Assembly (NCBI RefSeq): GCF_029688845.1
Contig: NZ_JARUKW010000017.1
Coordinates: forward strand, 1 to 64,000
DNA from: Natronococcus sp. A-GB1
GTDB lineage: Archaea; Halobacteriota; Halobacteria; Halobacteriales; Natrialbaceae
Length of the DNA: 64,000 nt
Direction of reading: 5' to 3'
This document shows positions 27,901-39,390 of this stretch, in pieces; within the stretch, counting starts at the first letter, position 1, and each line of letters opens with the position of its first letter. The position numbers were made by a program, and so were the translations under genes. A model generated the notes under the pieces. The model had not been told where the DNA came from, did not search any database, and worked only from the letters and a program-made list of their open reading frames with translations.

Positions 27901-28601
27901 CCGATCCCGAAGCGGGATTGGTCTCGACGGTCCCCCTCGAGAGCCTCGCGCTCGTGTTCGTCGTCGAACTGCGTACCGTCCTGGCGCGGTTCCCCTTTCT
28001 CTTCGACGAAATTAGCACCACAGGAGGTCGTTCTCTGGAGCGTCTCGTCCGGACCATGGTCTCGGCGTCGGTCTTCGGCCTCCTCGAGGAGGGGCTCACG
28101 GCGGAGACACCGCTCGAAATCGACATTTTCGAGTCTTTTGCAGCCGATCAGCGTTGTCCTTCCGTTCGGATTCGGCGTCGCCGACGGAGCGATAATCTCC
28201 CTCGTTCTCACGGAGGCGCTGGCGATCGGCGGGGAGTTGCCACGAGGTGGAAAGGCCAAACTGGCAGCCGGTGCCGCCGTCGACGTGCTCGTCATGGTTC
28301 GGCTCGCGTTCGTCTGAACCAGCGGGTCTTTCGAAACGACCGAACCGGCAACTCGGCCGTACCCGCCCTGCGCCGACGACACTTCTAGAAGACTTATACC
28401 TATCACGGATCCACCTTGTCTCCGTAGACGATAGTTTCCCTAGCCTGATTTTAAACAATTCCTGAATATTTATATTGCTGCAGTTATACTATATCTAAAA
28501 CGGCCAACAAAATCTGAAATCAAACTGAGCAGACTAAGATCAAAGAAGGATAGCAGCTCGAAATTACCACACACGATCAACGGAAGCGAAAACGCGAAAC
28601 G
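27901..28601. other. 700-base region without an intact gene; possible membrane-protein remnant
   Basis: Between 28138 (TTG) and 28317 (TGA) the plus strand reads LQPISVVLPFGFGVADGA... through a Lys/Ala-rich turn to VDVLVMVRLAFV: two hydrophobic segments with halophile codon use, resembling the C-terminus of a membrane protein. Just upstream, another plus frame (27906-28150) is also protein-like, so this may be a frameshifted gene. I cannot name it. 28430-28560 is AT-rich and holds the promoter of the next gene (GAATATTTATATTG near 28463). Confidence 0.35.
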
Positions 28602-31600
28602 ATGACACCACAAGTACACAACCGAACCGCCGACGTCGATGGGGACGGGATCGACAGCGCCGCAGAGACGCTCGATCTCGACAGCGATGACGAAGCACAG
28701 CATAGCCAGAGCAACCGATCCGGGTTCACGTTCGTTCCCGCGGAGAGTCTCGACGGCCTCGAGTGCCGGATCTCCGAAAAGAGCGAGGGACTCGTCACGG
28801 CTTATCTGACCACGGATTCCGGAACAGTTCTCGAGCGACGAACGATCGCGTCGCTCGACCCGGGAGAGACGTTCGCCTTCGACGCTCGACTCGAAGCTAA
28901 CGCAACCTACTGGATCGTCTGCGACGCTCGCGGACGGAACTTCGTCCGTGGACGAGCCGAGGTCGACTATCCCATCGAGAACGACCTGTTGACGGTCACG
29001 AACGGGATATTCAGCGGATCCGGTGCGGAGTCGACCAGCTACCGATACTGTATCGATCGAATCGGACCGGTGCAAAGCGCAGAACGTGAGGGCGCGATCG
29101 ACCTCGAGAGCGATGACGAGGGACAGTCCTGGGGGTCACTGAACGACCGCTCGGGCGTTCGACTGCGGACGACCGAGCGCGTCGACGGCCTCGAGTGCCG
29201 ACTCTCGGAGCGGTCGGAAGGGCTCGTTACCGGGTATCTGACAACCGACTCGGGGGACGTCATCGAGCGACAGACGATTGCGGTCCTCGAGGCGGGCGAC
29301 ACCGTGACCTTCGAAACGGAACTCGAGGCCGACGAGACCTACCGGGTCGTCTTCGACGCCCGGGGGCGGAGCTACGTTCGTGGACGGGCCGCAGTCGACT
29401 ACCCCCTCGAGTCGGGATCGCTTGCGGTCACCGACGGAATCTACGGCAGCGGCCAGCTCTCTGACAGCTACCGCTACTGTATCGACCGGATCGGGCCTGC
29501 CGACGCCGGAACGGTTCCGGAGACCAGCTTCGAAAGCGAGACGGAATCGACGGACGAGGACTCGGATACCGACACCCTGGAACTCGGGAGCGACGAGGTG
29601 GGCCAGGCCTGGAGCTCGCTCGACGAGCCCTCCGGCGTCCGGTTCCGAGTCGACGAGGCCGTCGACGACGTCACGTGTCGACTGTCCTCGGAGACCGTCG
29701 GCGTCACGACGGCGGTCCTGACCGACGGCGACGGCGACGTTCTCGAGGAGCAGTCGGTCGACGACCTCGAGGCGGGCGACACGTTCGCTTTCGACGCCGA
29801 CCTCGAGGCCGGCGAGACCTACGGGATTCTCCTCGATGCCGACGGCGAGAGCTACGTCCGCGGCCGAACTGCGGCCGACTACCCCCTCGAGAGCGCCGTT
29901 ATCGAGGCGACCCACGGAATCTACAGCGGCGACTACGAGTCCGAGAGCTACCGCTACTGCGTCGATCGGATCACCGTTTCGATCGCCGATTCCGAACCGA
30001 GCGAGCCCGAGGAGTCCGAACCCGAGGAGTCCGATTCGGCGGAGAGTACGATCGATCTCGGCGACGACGAGGAGGCACAGTCTTGGGGATCGCTGGACCA
30101 GCCGTCCGGCGTTCGGTTCCGAGCCGACGAGGATCTCTCGAGGGTGACGGGCCAGCTCTCGGCGGAGACCGACGGCGTCACGACGGCGTCCCTCACCGAT
30201 GACGACGGCGAGACTCTCGAGGAACGATCGATCGCCGACCTCGAAGCCGGTGAGACGTTTTCTTTCGAGACCGATCTCGAGGCGGGCGAGACGTACTGGG
30301 TCGTCTGCGACGCCGACGGCGAGAGCTACGCCCGCGGCCGAGCCGCGGCCGACTACCCACTCGAGGACGACCTGCTTTCGGTCACCCACGGGATCTACGG
30401 CGGCTATCTCGAGACCGACAGCTACCGCTACTGTCTCGATCAGCTCTCCGTCGAGAGCGCCGGCTCGGGTTCGGGCTCGGGCGGCTACGAGACGGAAACC
30501 GAGGAGACCGAACTCGACCTCGGAAACGACGAGGAGGGTCAGTCCTGGAGTACGCTGGACCGTCGCTCCGGCGTTCGGTTCCGGGTCGAGGAGGACCTCT
30601 CGACGGTAGCGGGTCGACTCTCGGCGTCGACGGCGACCTCCTCGAGATCACCGACGGGATCTACGGCGGCTACCTCCAGTCCGAGAACTACCGGTACTGT
30701 CTCGACCGGATCGTCGTCGAGGGCGGTTCGACGTCGTCCGACGAGGCCGAGAGCGAGCCGACCGAGCCGGAGGTACCCGCACTCGAACTCGGCGACGACG
30801 AGGAGGCCCAGTCCTGGGGATCGCTGGATCAGCCGTCCGGCGTCCGCCTGGTCGCGACCGAGAGCGCCGACGCACTCGAGTGTCGGCTCTCGGCGGAGAC
30901 CGACGGCGTCACGACGGCGTACCTGACCGACGACGGCGGCGACGTCCTCGACGAGCGCTCTATCGCCGCCCTCGAGGCCGGCGACGCGTTCGTGCTCAAC
31001 GGCGACCTCGAGGCCGGCGAAGCCTACAGAGTCCTCCTCGACGCCGACGGCGAGAGCTACGTCCGGGGCCGAGCCGCGATCGAGTATCCGATCGAGAGCG
31101 ACTTCCTCGAGGCGACACACGGGATCTACGGCGGCGACTACGAGTCCGATAGCTACCGGTACTGTCTCGAGCGGATCGAACCGACCGAGCCGCAGGAACA
31201 CGAGCCCGAACCGAAGCCGGAGTCAGCTCCGACGCCGGCGACCAACGGACTCATGGCGGAACTGATGACCCGTCCGGACGACGTGACGACGGTCAACGTC
31301 GTCGACGAGTCCTCGATCGACGAGAGCGGTGATCTGGCGGCGGAGATCCTCTCGTACATCGACTCCCGGAACACGGTCAACCACGAGTTCGTGCTGCCGA
31401 TGGGACGCTACACCTGGAACACCGAGTTCGCGGTCCTGGATCCGGTCGAGTTCCTCGAGATCCGGGGCGAACCGCGGGCGACGCTCGAGGTCCGCAACCA
31501 CGGCGTCGACATCGCGTTCCTGTTCGGTCGATGGGCGACCGACAACCCGCCGAAACACGTCATCCTCCAAAATCTCGACGTCGATATCGACGACGAGCGG

Positions 31601-32413
31601 GAGCGAGACGCCGGGCTGATCAGCGCCCACGTCGGTCGCTGTCTGCTCGACAACGTCGAACTCGTCGGCGAGCGCTGGCGACACGGTCCACAGGGCGGGG
31701 ATCGGTACACCTGTATGATCAACACTCGCGACCCGAACGCGCTCTCGTTGATGCGCAACGTGACGCTTCCCGACGGCGAGGTCACCGACCCGAACGAGCC
31801 GTCGGTCGGCCACTCGATCGGCTGCAGCGCCGATCCGCCACACGAGGGGATCAACATCTGGGATCGCTGTTACGTCGAGGACTACGTCGACAACGGACTC
31901 TACGTGCGAAACAGCGTCGGTGAGAACTTCGTCGAGCACAGCATGGCGGTCAACTGCGGGAACGGAAACATTCGGATCGGTGCCGCCGACGAGGCTCGGG
32001 ACTGCAAGATCCTCCTCGACGGCGGCTCGGATCAGACCTACCCCGGAGCCGGCCTCTGGCTCAACGGCGGCGAGGCGATCGCCGAACGGATCGAGATCGA
32101 CGGCACCGACGCCCAGAACGACATCGTCAGAATCAACAGCGACGCCGACGGCGGCCACATCAAGGGACTCGAGCTGTTCTGCGGCCCCGACGTCGCGGCG
32201 CCCGCGATCCGCTGTACGGAGACCAGCAGCACGAACAACCGCGGGCTGACGATCGAGGACTTCGACGTCGAAGACATCACCACCGCCGGCGGCGGCTGCG
32301 TTAGCGTTCGGCGCTCCGACGTCACGCTCAGAAACGGCGTGATCGACGCGTCCTACCGGACGGCGCTTACCGGACACGGCAATCCGGACGTCGACGATGT
32401 CGATATGAGCTGA
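28602..32413 (+). pseudogene. Large repeat protein with C-terminal right-handed beta-helix, frame broken in repeat 5
   Basis: Continuous similarity runs 28602-32413 in two frames. Residues 1-675 hold tandem units of about 115 aa, each opening LxLGxDExxQSWxSLDxPSGVRF, then ETDGVTTAxLTD, LEAGETF, YVRGRAAxDYP, and closing GIYGGxYESxSYRYCxDRI, separated by acidic linkers. Six units are countable. In unit 5 (near 30625-30633) about 196 bases are missing compared with unit 4, shifting the frame; the first frame then runs as junk to 30926. The second frame carries the end of unit 5, unit 6 and a 370-aa parallel beta-helix (from about 31250). No signal peptide is visible at the N-terminus. One conserved Cys per unit (YRYCxDR). 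Function unknown; surface or glycan-binding role inferred. Confidence 0.7.
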
Positions 32414-32522
32414 GCCGGCCGCGTATTCGACGCTGTAATCGCTTCACTCTCCACCTTCGGACGATCTCTTCTCGGTCGCGACTCGAAAAGGTTGAAGCCG
32501 TCACCGCCCGACGGTAACGATA

Positions 32523-34205
32523 ATGTTCGATCCCGATGAACTCGAGGAGATCCGCGAGGATCGAGAGCAGTGGCACGAGGAGGAGGTCGAGCCGGTGCTC
32601 GAGCGCTTCGGCGAGCGCAAGGATCGGTTTACGACCGACACTGGCGGCCAGGATGTCGACCGCCTCTACACCCCCGCGGACGTCGACGACCTCGACTACC
32701 AGGCCGATCTCGGAAACCCCGGCGAGCCGCCGTACACGCGCGGGGTGTACTCGACCGGGTACAGAGGGCGGCTGTGGACGATGCGCCAGTACGCCGGCTT
32801 TTCGACGCCCGAGGACACCAACGAGCGCTACCACTACCTGCTCGATCAGGGCCAGACCGGGCTCTCGATGGCGTTCGACCTGCCGACCCAGATGGGGTAC
32901 GACTCCGACGACGCGATGGCCGCCGGCGAGGTCGGCAAGGCCGGCGTCGCGATCGACTCGCTGGCGGACATGGAGACCGTCTTCGACGGCATCCCCTTAG
33001 ACGAGGTTTCGACCTCGATGACGATCAACGCGCCCGCGTCCGTGTTGTTGGCGATGTACATCGCGGTGGGCGACCAGCAGGGCGTCGACCGCGCGGAGCT
33101 TCGGGGGACGATTCAGAACGACCTCCTGAAGGAGTACATTGCGCGTAACACCTACATCTACCCGCCAGAGCCGTCGATGCGGATCATCACCGACATCTTC
33201 GAGTTCTGTGCCGCAGAGACCCCGAAGTTCAACACGATCTCGATCTCGGGCTATCACATCCGCGAGGCCGGTTCCACGGCGGCCCAGGAGCTCGCCTTCA
33301 CTCTCGGCAACGGCATTCAGTACGTCGAAGCCGCCATCGAGGCCGGGCTCGACGTCGACGAGTTCGCCCCGCGGCTCTCCTTCTTTTTCAACGGGCACAA
33401 CAACATCTTCGAGGAGGTCGCGAAGTTCCGGGCCGCACGACGGATGTGGCACGACATCATGGAGGAGCGCTTCGACGCCGACGATCCGAAATCGAAGCAG
33501 CTGAAGTTCCACACCCAGACCGCGGGCTCGATGCTCACCGCCCAGCAGATCGAGAACAACGTCGTCCGGGTGGCCTACCAGGCGCTCGCGGCGGTCCTCG
33601 GTGGCACTCAGTCGCTGCACACTAACGGGAAGGACGAGGCGCTCGCCCTGCCGACGGAGGAGTCCGTTCGGACCGCGCTGCGCACCCAGCAGATCCTCGC
33701 CCACGAGTCCGGCGCGGCCGACACGATCGACCCCCTCGCGGGCAGCTACTACGTCGAGTCGCTGACCGACGAGGTCGAGGACGACGCCTACGAGATCCTC
33801 GAGGAGGTCGACGACCGGGGCGGCATGCTCGAGGCCGTCGATCAGCAGTGGGTCCAGCGCCAGATTCAGGATACGGCCTTCGACCGCCAGAAGGAGATCG
33901 AGGAGAAAGAGCGCGTCATCGTCGGCGTCAACGAGTTCGAGGTCGACGAGGACCCCGAGATGGACGTCGAGGAGGTCACCGAGGAGGACGAACGACGACA
34001 GGTCGACCGACTCGAGTCGGTCCGCGAGGACCGGGACGACGAAGCCGTCGACGCCGCGCTCGAGTCGCTTCGGGACGCTGCACGCGGCGACCAGAACGTC
34101 ATGCCGCACATCGTCGACGCGGTGAAGGCGTACGCGACGGTCGGCGAGGTCTGTAACGTCCTGCGCGAGGAGTTCGGCGAGTACCAGCCCGGCAGCGCGG
34201 TCTAG
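32523..34205 (+). CDS. mcmA1: Methylmalonyl-CoA mutase, large (catalytic) subunit
   Basis: 560 aa, the CoA-binding TIM-barrel subunit without the B12 domain, which archaea encode separately. [29 protein letters not shown] is the mutase family signature, followed by [47 protein letters not shown] and [23 protein letters not shown]. It interconverts (R)-methylmalonyl-CoA and succinyl-CoA for propionate use. The epimerase supplying the R form is at 42210; the B12 subunit gene is not in the window. Confidence 0.95.
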   Translation: MFDPDELEEIREDREQWHEEEVEPVLERFGERKDRFTTDTGGQDVDRLYTPADVDDLDYQADLGNPGEPPYTRGVYSTGYRGRLWTMRQYAGFSTPEDTNERYHYLLDQGQTGLSMAFDLPTQMGYDSDDAMAAGEVGKAGVAIDSLADMETVFDGIPLDEVSTSMTINAPASVLLAMYIAVGDQQGVDRAELRGTIQNDLLKEYIARNTYIYPPEPSMRIITDIFEFCAAETPKFNTISISGYHIREAGSTAAQELAFTLGNGIQYVEAAIEAGLDVDEFAPRLSFFFNGHNNIFEEVAKFRAARRMWHDIMEERFDADDPKSKQLKFHTQTAGSMLTAQQIENNVVRVAYQALAAVLGGTQSLHTNGKDEALALPTEESVRTALRTQQILAHESGAADTIDPLAGSYYVESLTDEVEDDAYEILEEVDDRGGMLEAVDQQWVQRQIQDTAFDRQKEIEEKERVIVGVNEFEVDEDPEMDVEEVTEEDERRQVDRLESVREDRDDEAVDAALESLRDAARGDQNVMPHIVDAVKAYATVGEVCNVLREEFGEYQPGSAV

Positions 34206-34329
34206 GGCAAGCCGTACCGCCGAACTTCACCGAACGGCGTCGTCGAATGCTTCCCGTCTCGAGGGCTCGCGGAGACGCCGATCGCCCTCGCTCGAAGCGG
34301 CGGAACGACGGGACAGCTCGGGTCCCGCG

Positions 34330-36481
34330 TTATTCGGGACTCGAGGTCGAACTGTGCTCGGATCCAGCGACGGAGTCACCGGATTCGGGGGGAACCGTGC
34401 GGGATTTCGCGCTCTTCTTTGGGGTTATGTGCCACACCTGCGGCGCGTCGACAAACTGCAGGTAAAGCGCGTGGAGCTGGACGAACCAGGCGAACAGGAT
34501 CCAAAGGTAGGCGTGGAGTAACCCCTCGGCCACGGCCGACGGTTTCCGCGAGAGCGGGATCGCGCAGCGACGCGTACCCGAAGGAGACGGCCCGCGCAGG
34601 CAGGAGATACAGCGCGAACAGGAGCGACAACCCGACCGGCAACGCGGGGGCGAGACCGGCGAACCAGAGCAGCATGAACGCCGGGAAAACCACGGACGCC
34701 GGCGCGCTCACCGCGGTGAAAAGCAGCCAGCTCAACCCGAGGGTTCGACCGAGTCCGAACCGCTCTCGGGACCGCAGAATCGCTCCGCCGTGGTAACTCG
34801 CGACCTGGATCCAGCCCCGCGCCCACCGTATCCGCTGGCGGACCAACGCGCGGAAGCTGGCGGGATTGGATTCTCGTGACACCATTCGCGCGTCGTACCC
34901 TACCAGCCACTCGGTCTCCAGGTAGAGCCGGAGCGTGAGATCGATGTCCTCGGTGAGCACCTCCGATCGCCAACCGTCCACCTCCGGCGGTACCTCCCGG
35001 CGAAAGATCGCCGAGGAGCCGCCGAAGTGTCCCGCACCGAGGATCTCGTCCATGAACGGGTGATCGACCCACGTGCTGTACCGACGTTCCGCGCTCACGA
35101 ATCGCGCGAGCGCGTCCGCGTCGGGGTTGGCCGCGGCCTTTCGACCCTGTACCGCTCCCAGCTGCGGATTCTCGCGGAGCATCCGCAACCCTCGAGCCAC
35201 GAACTCGGCCTCGATCCTCTCGTCGGCGTCGAGGATCAGTCCGTACGGCGTATCGATGGACTTCCACGCGTGCGTGAGGTCGCCAGCCTTCGAACCCGTC
35301 GTTCCCTCCACGACGCGAACCCGATCGGGGTACCGGTCCCGGAACTCGCGAGCGATCTCGACGGTTCCGTCGGTCGACTTCGCCGCGGGAACGAGGATAA
35401 ACTGCATTCCATCAAGCGCCTCGAGGTTGTGTTCCAGGCTCTCCGGTAACACGTCGGCCTCGAAGGCGGCGGTGACCACGACGGTCACGGGTAGGTCCTC
35501 CGGGAGCGAAGGAGCGTCCTCGTTCGATCGGGAGTGGCGGTGTGCGTACGCGACCTGGAGGTACTCGATGCCGACTCCGACGGCGAGCAGGAGGAGATAC
35601 AGACCGAGCATCAGGAAGAACGCCCCCGGGAACGCGAAAAACACTGCGATCACGATCAGGTTCAGCATGACGATTGCGATTCCGGCGTGCTGGAACACCG
35701 TCGCGATAACGCCGGTGAGGGGGTCCAGTCGACTGGGCGGTGACGGCGGCGCGACGAGCATTCCGAAGGCCACCACCGCTGCGATGCCCGCGACGATCGA
35801 CGCCACCTGCGCGAGGCGAGTGGTCGGGACCGCCAACACGACCGCGATGGAGAAGCTCGCCGCGATGACGCCGATGTTGCCTGCGATGAGGGCCGAGAGC
35901 AGTATCGCCTCCGAGTGGCGAGGACCGGTGTTCGGCTGTGGCGGAACGACGCTGCTGTCGAGCTGAAACATCCAGAACGCGTGGAGCAAGAGCAGCGAGA
36001 ATCCGGTCGCGTACAGCAGGAGCGCCGCCCCGGGCCTGAACCCGAGCAGCCCCAACTCCAGTGCGGACCCTGCCACTATCGCGCCGTGGCCGACGGCGAG
36101 CATCCGCCATCGCGTGTTGTGAGCGGTATCGGCCGAGTACCGGTCGACGGCGAGCAGGAACACCTGCGCGCTCGTGGCGAGGACGACCACGCGCTCGCTG
36201 AGTGGAAGCGAGTACAGACCCAGACCGGTCGTCGCAGCCGCGACGAGTGCCACTCCGCCGACCGCGACGGGAACGATACCGTCCCAGCGTCGATCGACCG
36301 TTCGGCGACTCTTCCGCCACGCGGCAGCGAGGACGAACGCGGCGAGCACACCGCTGCCAGCGGTCGCCAGTACTACGCTTCCCAGGTGTTGCCCCAGATC
36401 TAGACCCAGACCGACGACGCCGACGAGCGCCGCGACTATCGCAGCGTGCCAGACGAGGACGTACGCTCGGGCTCGCTCCAT
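34330..36481 (-). pseudogene. Membrane-bound processive-type GT2 glycosyltransferase, frameshifted near its 3' end
   Basis: About eight hydrophobic helices in the first 330 residues, a GT2 catalytic domain (VTAAFEADVLPESLEHNLEAL; LILDADERIE; VLTEDIDLTL; QRIRWARGW, the QxxRW motif of cellulose/hyaluronan synthase-like enzymes), then membrane helices. Near 34560 the frame changes: the encoded protein (701 aa, stop at 34376) ends in an Arg/Pro-rich tail. The natural ending, SRKPSAVAEGLLHAYLWILFAWFVQLHAL... to TAA at 34330, lies one frame over. So the last helix is lost unless the shift is a sequencing error. Paired with the nucleotidyltransferase upstream. Confidence 0.75.
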
Positions 36482-36611
36482 TATTGGAGTCCGTTTCCGT
36501 CCTGGGGGTCACCGATAACAGTGCGTGGACAACCACCGGTAGGCATCTCGACGACACATCGACTCGCGCTCTCGACCGACGACGCGGTCGCAGCAGCGGG
36601 TTTCCCCACCA

Positions 36612-37571
36612 CTATCGGTTGAGCGAGGTGTAGGGGCCGACGAGCGCGTCGTTCAGTTCGATATCCGAAATCGAGGCGTACTGATCGACGATCGACCGAC
36701 CGATCTCGCTGTTTTCGATCTCCGTCTCCGGGAAGACGACGGTGTCCCGTAGCCTCGAGTCCGTGACCGTCGCACCGCCCATCACGTGGACGTTCTCCTC
36801 GAGCGTCGAGTCCTCGACGGTTGCGCTCTCGGCGACTACCGACTCGCCCTCAAGCGTCCAGCCGACGGCGTCGAGGTAGCTCTCGGCGGAGCCGATGTCG
36901 TACCAGACGTCGTCGAACGAGTAGGTGTACACGGACTGGCGCGCCTGTAACCACTGCACGAACCAACCGATCTCGTCCGGGTTGTTGCCGTGGGTCAGGT
37001 ACTCGTCGAAGGCGATCGCATCGCGCGGCAGCGCATAGCAGGCGATCGAGACGAGTGTGCTCCCGGGATTTTCCGGCTTCTCCTGAAAGCTCGTCACCCG
37101 GCCGTCCGTCACCTCGACGAGCCCGTACGAGCTGGCCTTCTCGAGGTCGCCGACGTCGTAGGTCGCGATCGTCGGTGCCTCGCGCTTCCGAAACGCGTCG
37201 ACGAACTCGCGCATCGGAAACCCCAGCAGATTATCGCCGGCGACGATCAGCAGGTCGTCGTCGATCCCCTCCCGTTCGACGAGCTGTCCGAGTGCGCCGA
37301 CAACCCCGAGCTTCTCGAGTTCGCTTTCGGTCTCCTCGACGCTCACGCGCGGTCGTTCGAACTCGCTCGCCGCGAGGAACGTCTCGAACTCCCCGGCGAA
37401 CCGTCGGTTGACGCTGACGTAGGTCTCGTCGATCCGCTCGTCCACCTCGAGCTGGGACAGGATCCGTCCGATAACCGTCCCCTCGCCCAGCGGCAGGAGC
37501 ATCTTCGGTCTGTGCCTCGTGATCGGCCACATGCGGGTCGCGTATCCCCCCGCGAGTACGATTGCCTTCAC
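36612..37571 (-). CDS. Sugar-1-phosphate nucleotidyltransferase (NDP-sugar pyrophosphorylase)
   Basis: 319 aa. MKAIVLAGGYATRMWPIT followed by RHRPKMLLPLGE is the nucleotidyltransferase signature; AGDNLLGFPM carries the metal-binding Asp, and SFQEKPENPGST the later sugar-binding loop. The last 70 residues (VEDSTLEENVHVMGGATVTDSRLRDTVV) are a short left-handed beta-helix, so this resembles RfbA/GlmU-N enzymes with a partial acyl-transferase-like tail. It lies about 130 bases before the processive GT2 on the same strand and probably makes its donor. Confidence 0.88.
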   Translation of the reverse strand: MKAIVLAGGYATRMWPITRHRPKMLLPLGEGTVIGRILSQLEVDERIDETYVSVNRRFAGEFETFLAASEFERPRVSVEETESELEKLGVVGALGQLVEREGIDDDLLIVAGDNLLGFPMREFVDAFRKREAPTIATYDVGDLEKASSYGLVEVTDGRVTSFQEKPENPGSTLVSIACYALPRDAIAFDEYLTHGNNPDEIGWFVQWLQARQSVYTYSFDDVWYDIGSAESYLDAVGWTLEGESVVAESATVEDSTLEENVHVMGGATVTDSRLRDTVVFPETEIENSEIGRSIVDQYASISDIELNDALVGPYTSLNR

Positions 37572-37815
37572 TGGAAACCACCGGTGTTCGAGCCGACACC
37601 GAACGCGTCGCTACCGAAATCCTGCGACCGTGAAACCGACGCACCGAGAGTCGCGCTCGTTGGAATGCGGGGTACGGTAACAGTTCCCTTAAACGTTGTA
37701 TGTAGTTAGAAACGAGGCTCTTCCGATCCGATCCGTATTTAATGAATATAGGTGCCTGAGACGGGGCGACTCGAGGGGAGGGGACGAACGCGACGCGTCT
37801 GAACGCTTGGACGAA

Positions 37816-38313
37816 TCAATCCGATCGGCCAGTTTCGCCGTACGCGAACGAGACTGGATCGACCGATGGACGACCGACGGGCGCAACCGACTCGAGCCGA
37901 TCGAGGTAGTCGTCGAGCGAGAGGGCGAACTCGCGGGCCGGCGGGAGCTCCCGCCAGGCGTACTCGAACTCCATTCCTCGCTCCTCGCCCTCGCCGGTGA
38001 CGACGTGGGTCCAGGCGTCGCGGTCTTCCTCGACGGAGACGTGAAAGAAGTGGCGGCGGTAGAGCTTCGGCGGCGAGAGCCGGCGCACCCAGACGTCTTC
38101 GGCCAGGCGGCTGATCGATTCCAGCTCGGTGAGCCCGCTCTCCTCTGCGACCTCCCGGCGGAGCGCCTCGAGGGGTGACTCGCCGGGTTCGATCGTCCCC
38201 TTGGGGACCTGGAGCCCGTCGTGGCCGGTCGCCTCGAACGTGAGCAGTTCGCGATCGTTGCGGGTGATGTACGCACAGACCTTGGGGACGCACGGCACCT
38301 CGGTTCCAACCAT
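37816..38313 (-). CDS. NUDIX hydrolase
   Basis: 165 aa from MVGTEVPCVPKVCAYITR; upstream Met codons add an unlikely leader. The Nudix box is complete: GTIEPGESPLEALRREVAEESGL (GX5EX7REUXEEXGU) around residues 37-59, so catalysis is expected on a nucleoside diphosphate-linked compound. The rest is the usual small alpha/beta/alpha fold with FHVSVEEDRDAWTHVV. Substrate not predictable. It lies beyond the glycan pair on the same strand, with 240 bases between. Confidence 0.9.
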   Translation of the reverse strand: MVGTEVPCVPKVCAYITRNDRELLTFEATGHDGLQVPKGTIEPGESPLEALRREVAEESGLTELESISRLAEDVWVRRLSPPKLYRRHFFHVSVEEDRDAWTHVVTGEGEERGMEFEYAWRELPPAREFALSLDDYLDRLESVAPVGRPSVDPVSFAYGETGRSD

Positions 38314-38518
38314 AGAACGAACCTTTACGACCGTCCATAAAACCCTTTCGAGGGTTGAAGCTAGCCAACTATATATTCCTAAAGGATGACGACTAGGCTC
38401 GAAACTAGGCAACTAGGATGGAAGACGAAACTCTCGTATCGAGGTCGACACGGCCGACGAGACGACGACTCCGCCCCTGCGGGGAGGACTGAAGCCCGTC
38501 GGCGTCGAACGAACCGAC

Positions 38519-39346
38519 GTGACCGACAGCTACACTACCGACGCCGGAAACGCGGCGATCCCGGCGCTCGGATTCGGCACCGCCAGGATGACCGGCGACG
38601 AGTGTCGACAGGCGGTCGCGGCCGCCCTCGAGGCCGGCTACCGCCACCTCGACACCGCCCAGATGTACGACAACGAGGATGCGGTTGGCGACGCGCTCGC
38701 GGCGAGCGACGTCCCCCGCGAGGACGTCTTCGTCGTAACCAAGGTCGATACGGGCAACCTCGCGTCCGACGACGTTCTCAAGTCGACCCGCGGGAGCCTC
38801 GAGCGTCTTGGTGTCGAGACGGTCGACTGCCTCCTGATCCACGCGCCTCGCGATCACACGCCTCTCGAAGAGACGCTCGGTGCGATGAACGAATTACAGG
38901 AGGAGGGACAGGTCGACCATATCGGCGTCAGCAACTTCTCGGTCGAGCAACTCGAGCGCGCCCGGGAGCTTTCGACGACGCCGATCGTCGCCAACCAGGT
39001 GAAGTACCACCCCTACCACCGACAGGACGAACTGCTCTCGTACTGCGTCGACAGCGACGTCTGCCTGACCGCCTACAGCCCGCTGGCCGAGGGTGCCGTC
39101 GTCGGCGACGACCGCCTCGCGGAGATCGGCGAGCGCTACGGCAAGTCGGCCTCCCAGGTCGCACTGCGGTGGCTCGTCCAGCAGCCCGCCGTGGCGGCGA
39201 TCCCGAAGGCTTCGAGTCGCGACCACCTCGAGGCGAACGCCGAGATCTTCGACTTCGAGCTCTCGAGCGAGGAGATGCGAACGGTGTTCGAACTGACGGA
39301 TCCGCGTCTCACCGCGAGGATCGCTTCCAAGCTCGGCTTCAACTGA
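38519..39346 (+). CDS. Aldo/keto reductase
   Basis: 275 aa from GTG at 38519 (VTDSYTTD). Tetrad: Asp and Tyr in YRHLDTAQMYDNEDAVG, Lys in VFVVTKVDTGN, His in CLLIHAPRD. IPKASSRDHLEAN binds the NADPH adenosine phosphate. Closely related in layout to the enzyme at 18468-19268; a HAPRD where most have HWP suggests a slightly different active-site rim. Reduces an aldehyde or keto-sugar; substrate unknown. Confidence 0.9.
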   Translation: MTDSYTTDAGNAAIPALGFGTARMTGDECRQAVAAALEAGYRHLDTAQMYDNEDAVGDALAASDVPREDVFVVTKVDTGNLASDDVLKSTRGSLERLGVETVDCLLIHAPRDHTPLEETLGAMNELQEEGQVDHIGVSNFSVEQLERARELSTTPIVANQVKYHPYHRQDELLSYCVDSDVCLTAYSPLAEGAVVGDDRLAEIGERYGKSASQVALRWLVQQPAVAAIPKASSRDHLEANAEIFDFELSSEEMRTVFELTDPRLTARIASKLGFN

Positions 39347-39390
39347 GGCTCGTGCAAGAACTTATCCGGCTCACCCGTTACTGAACGAAT

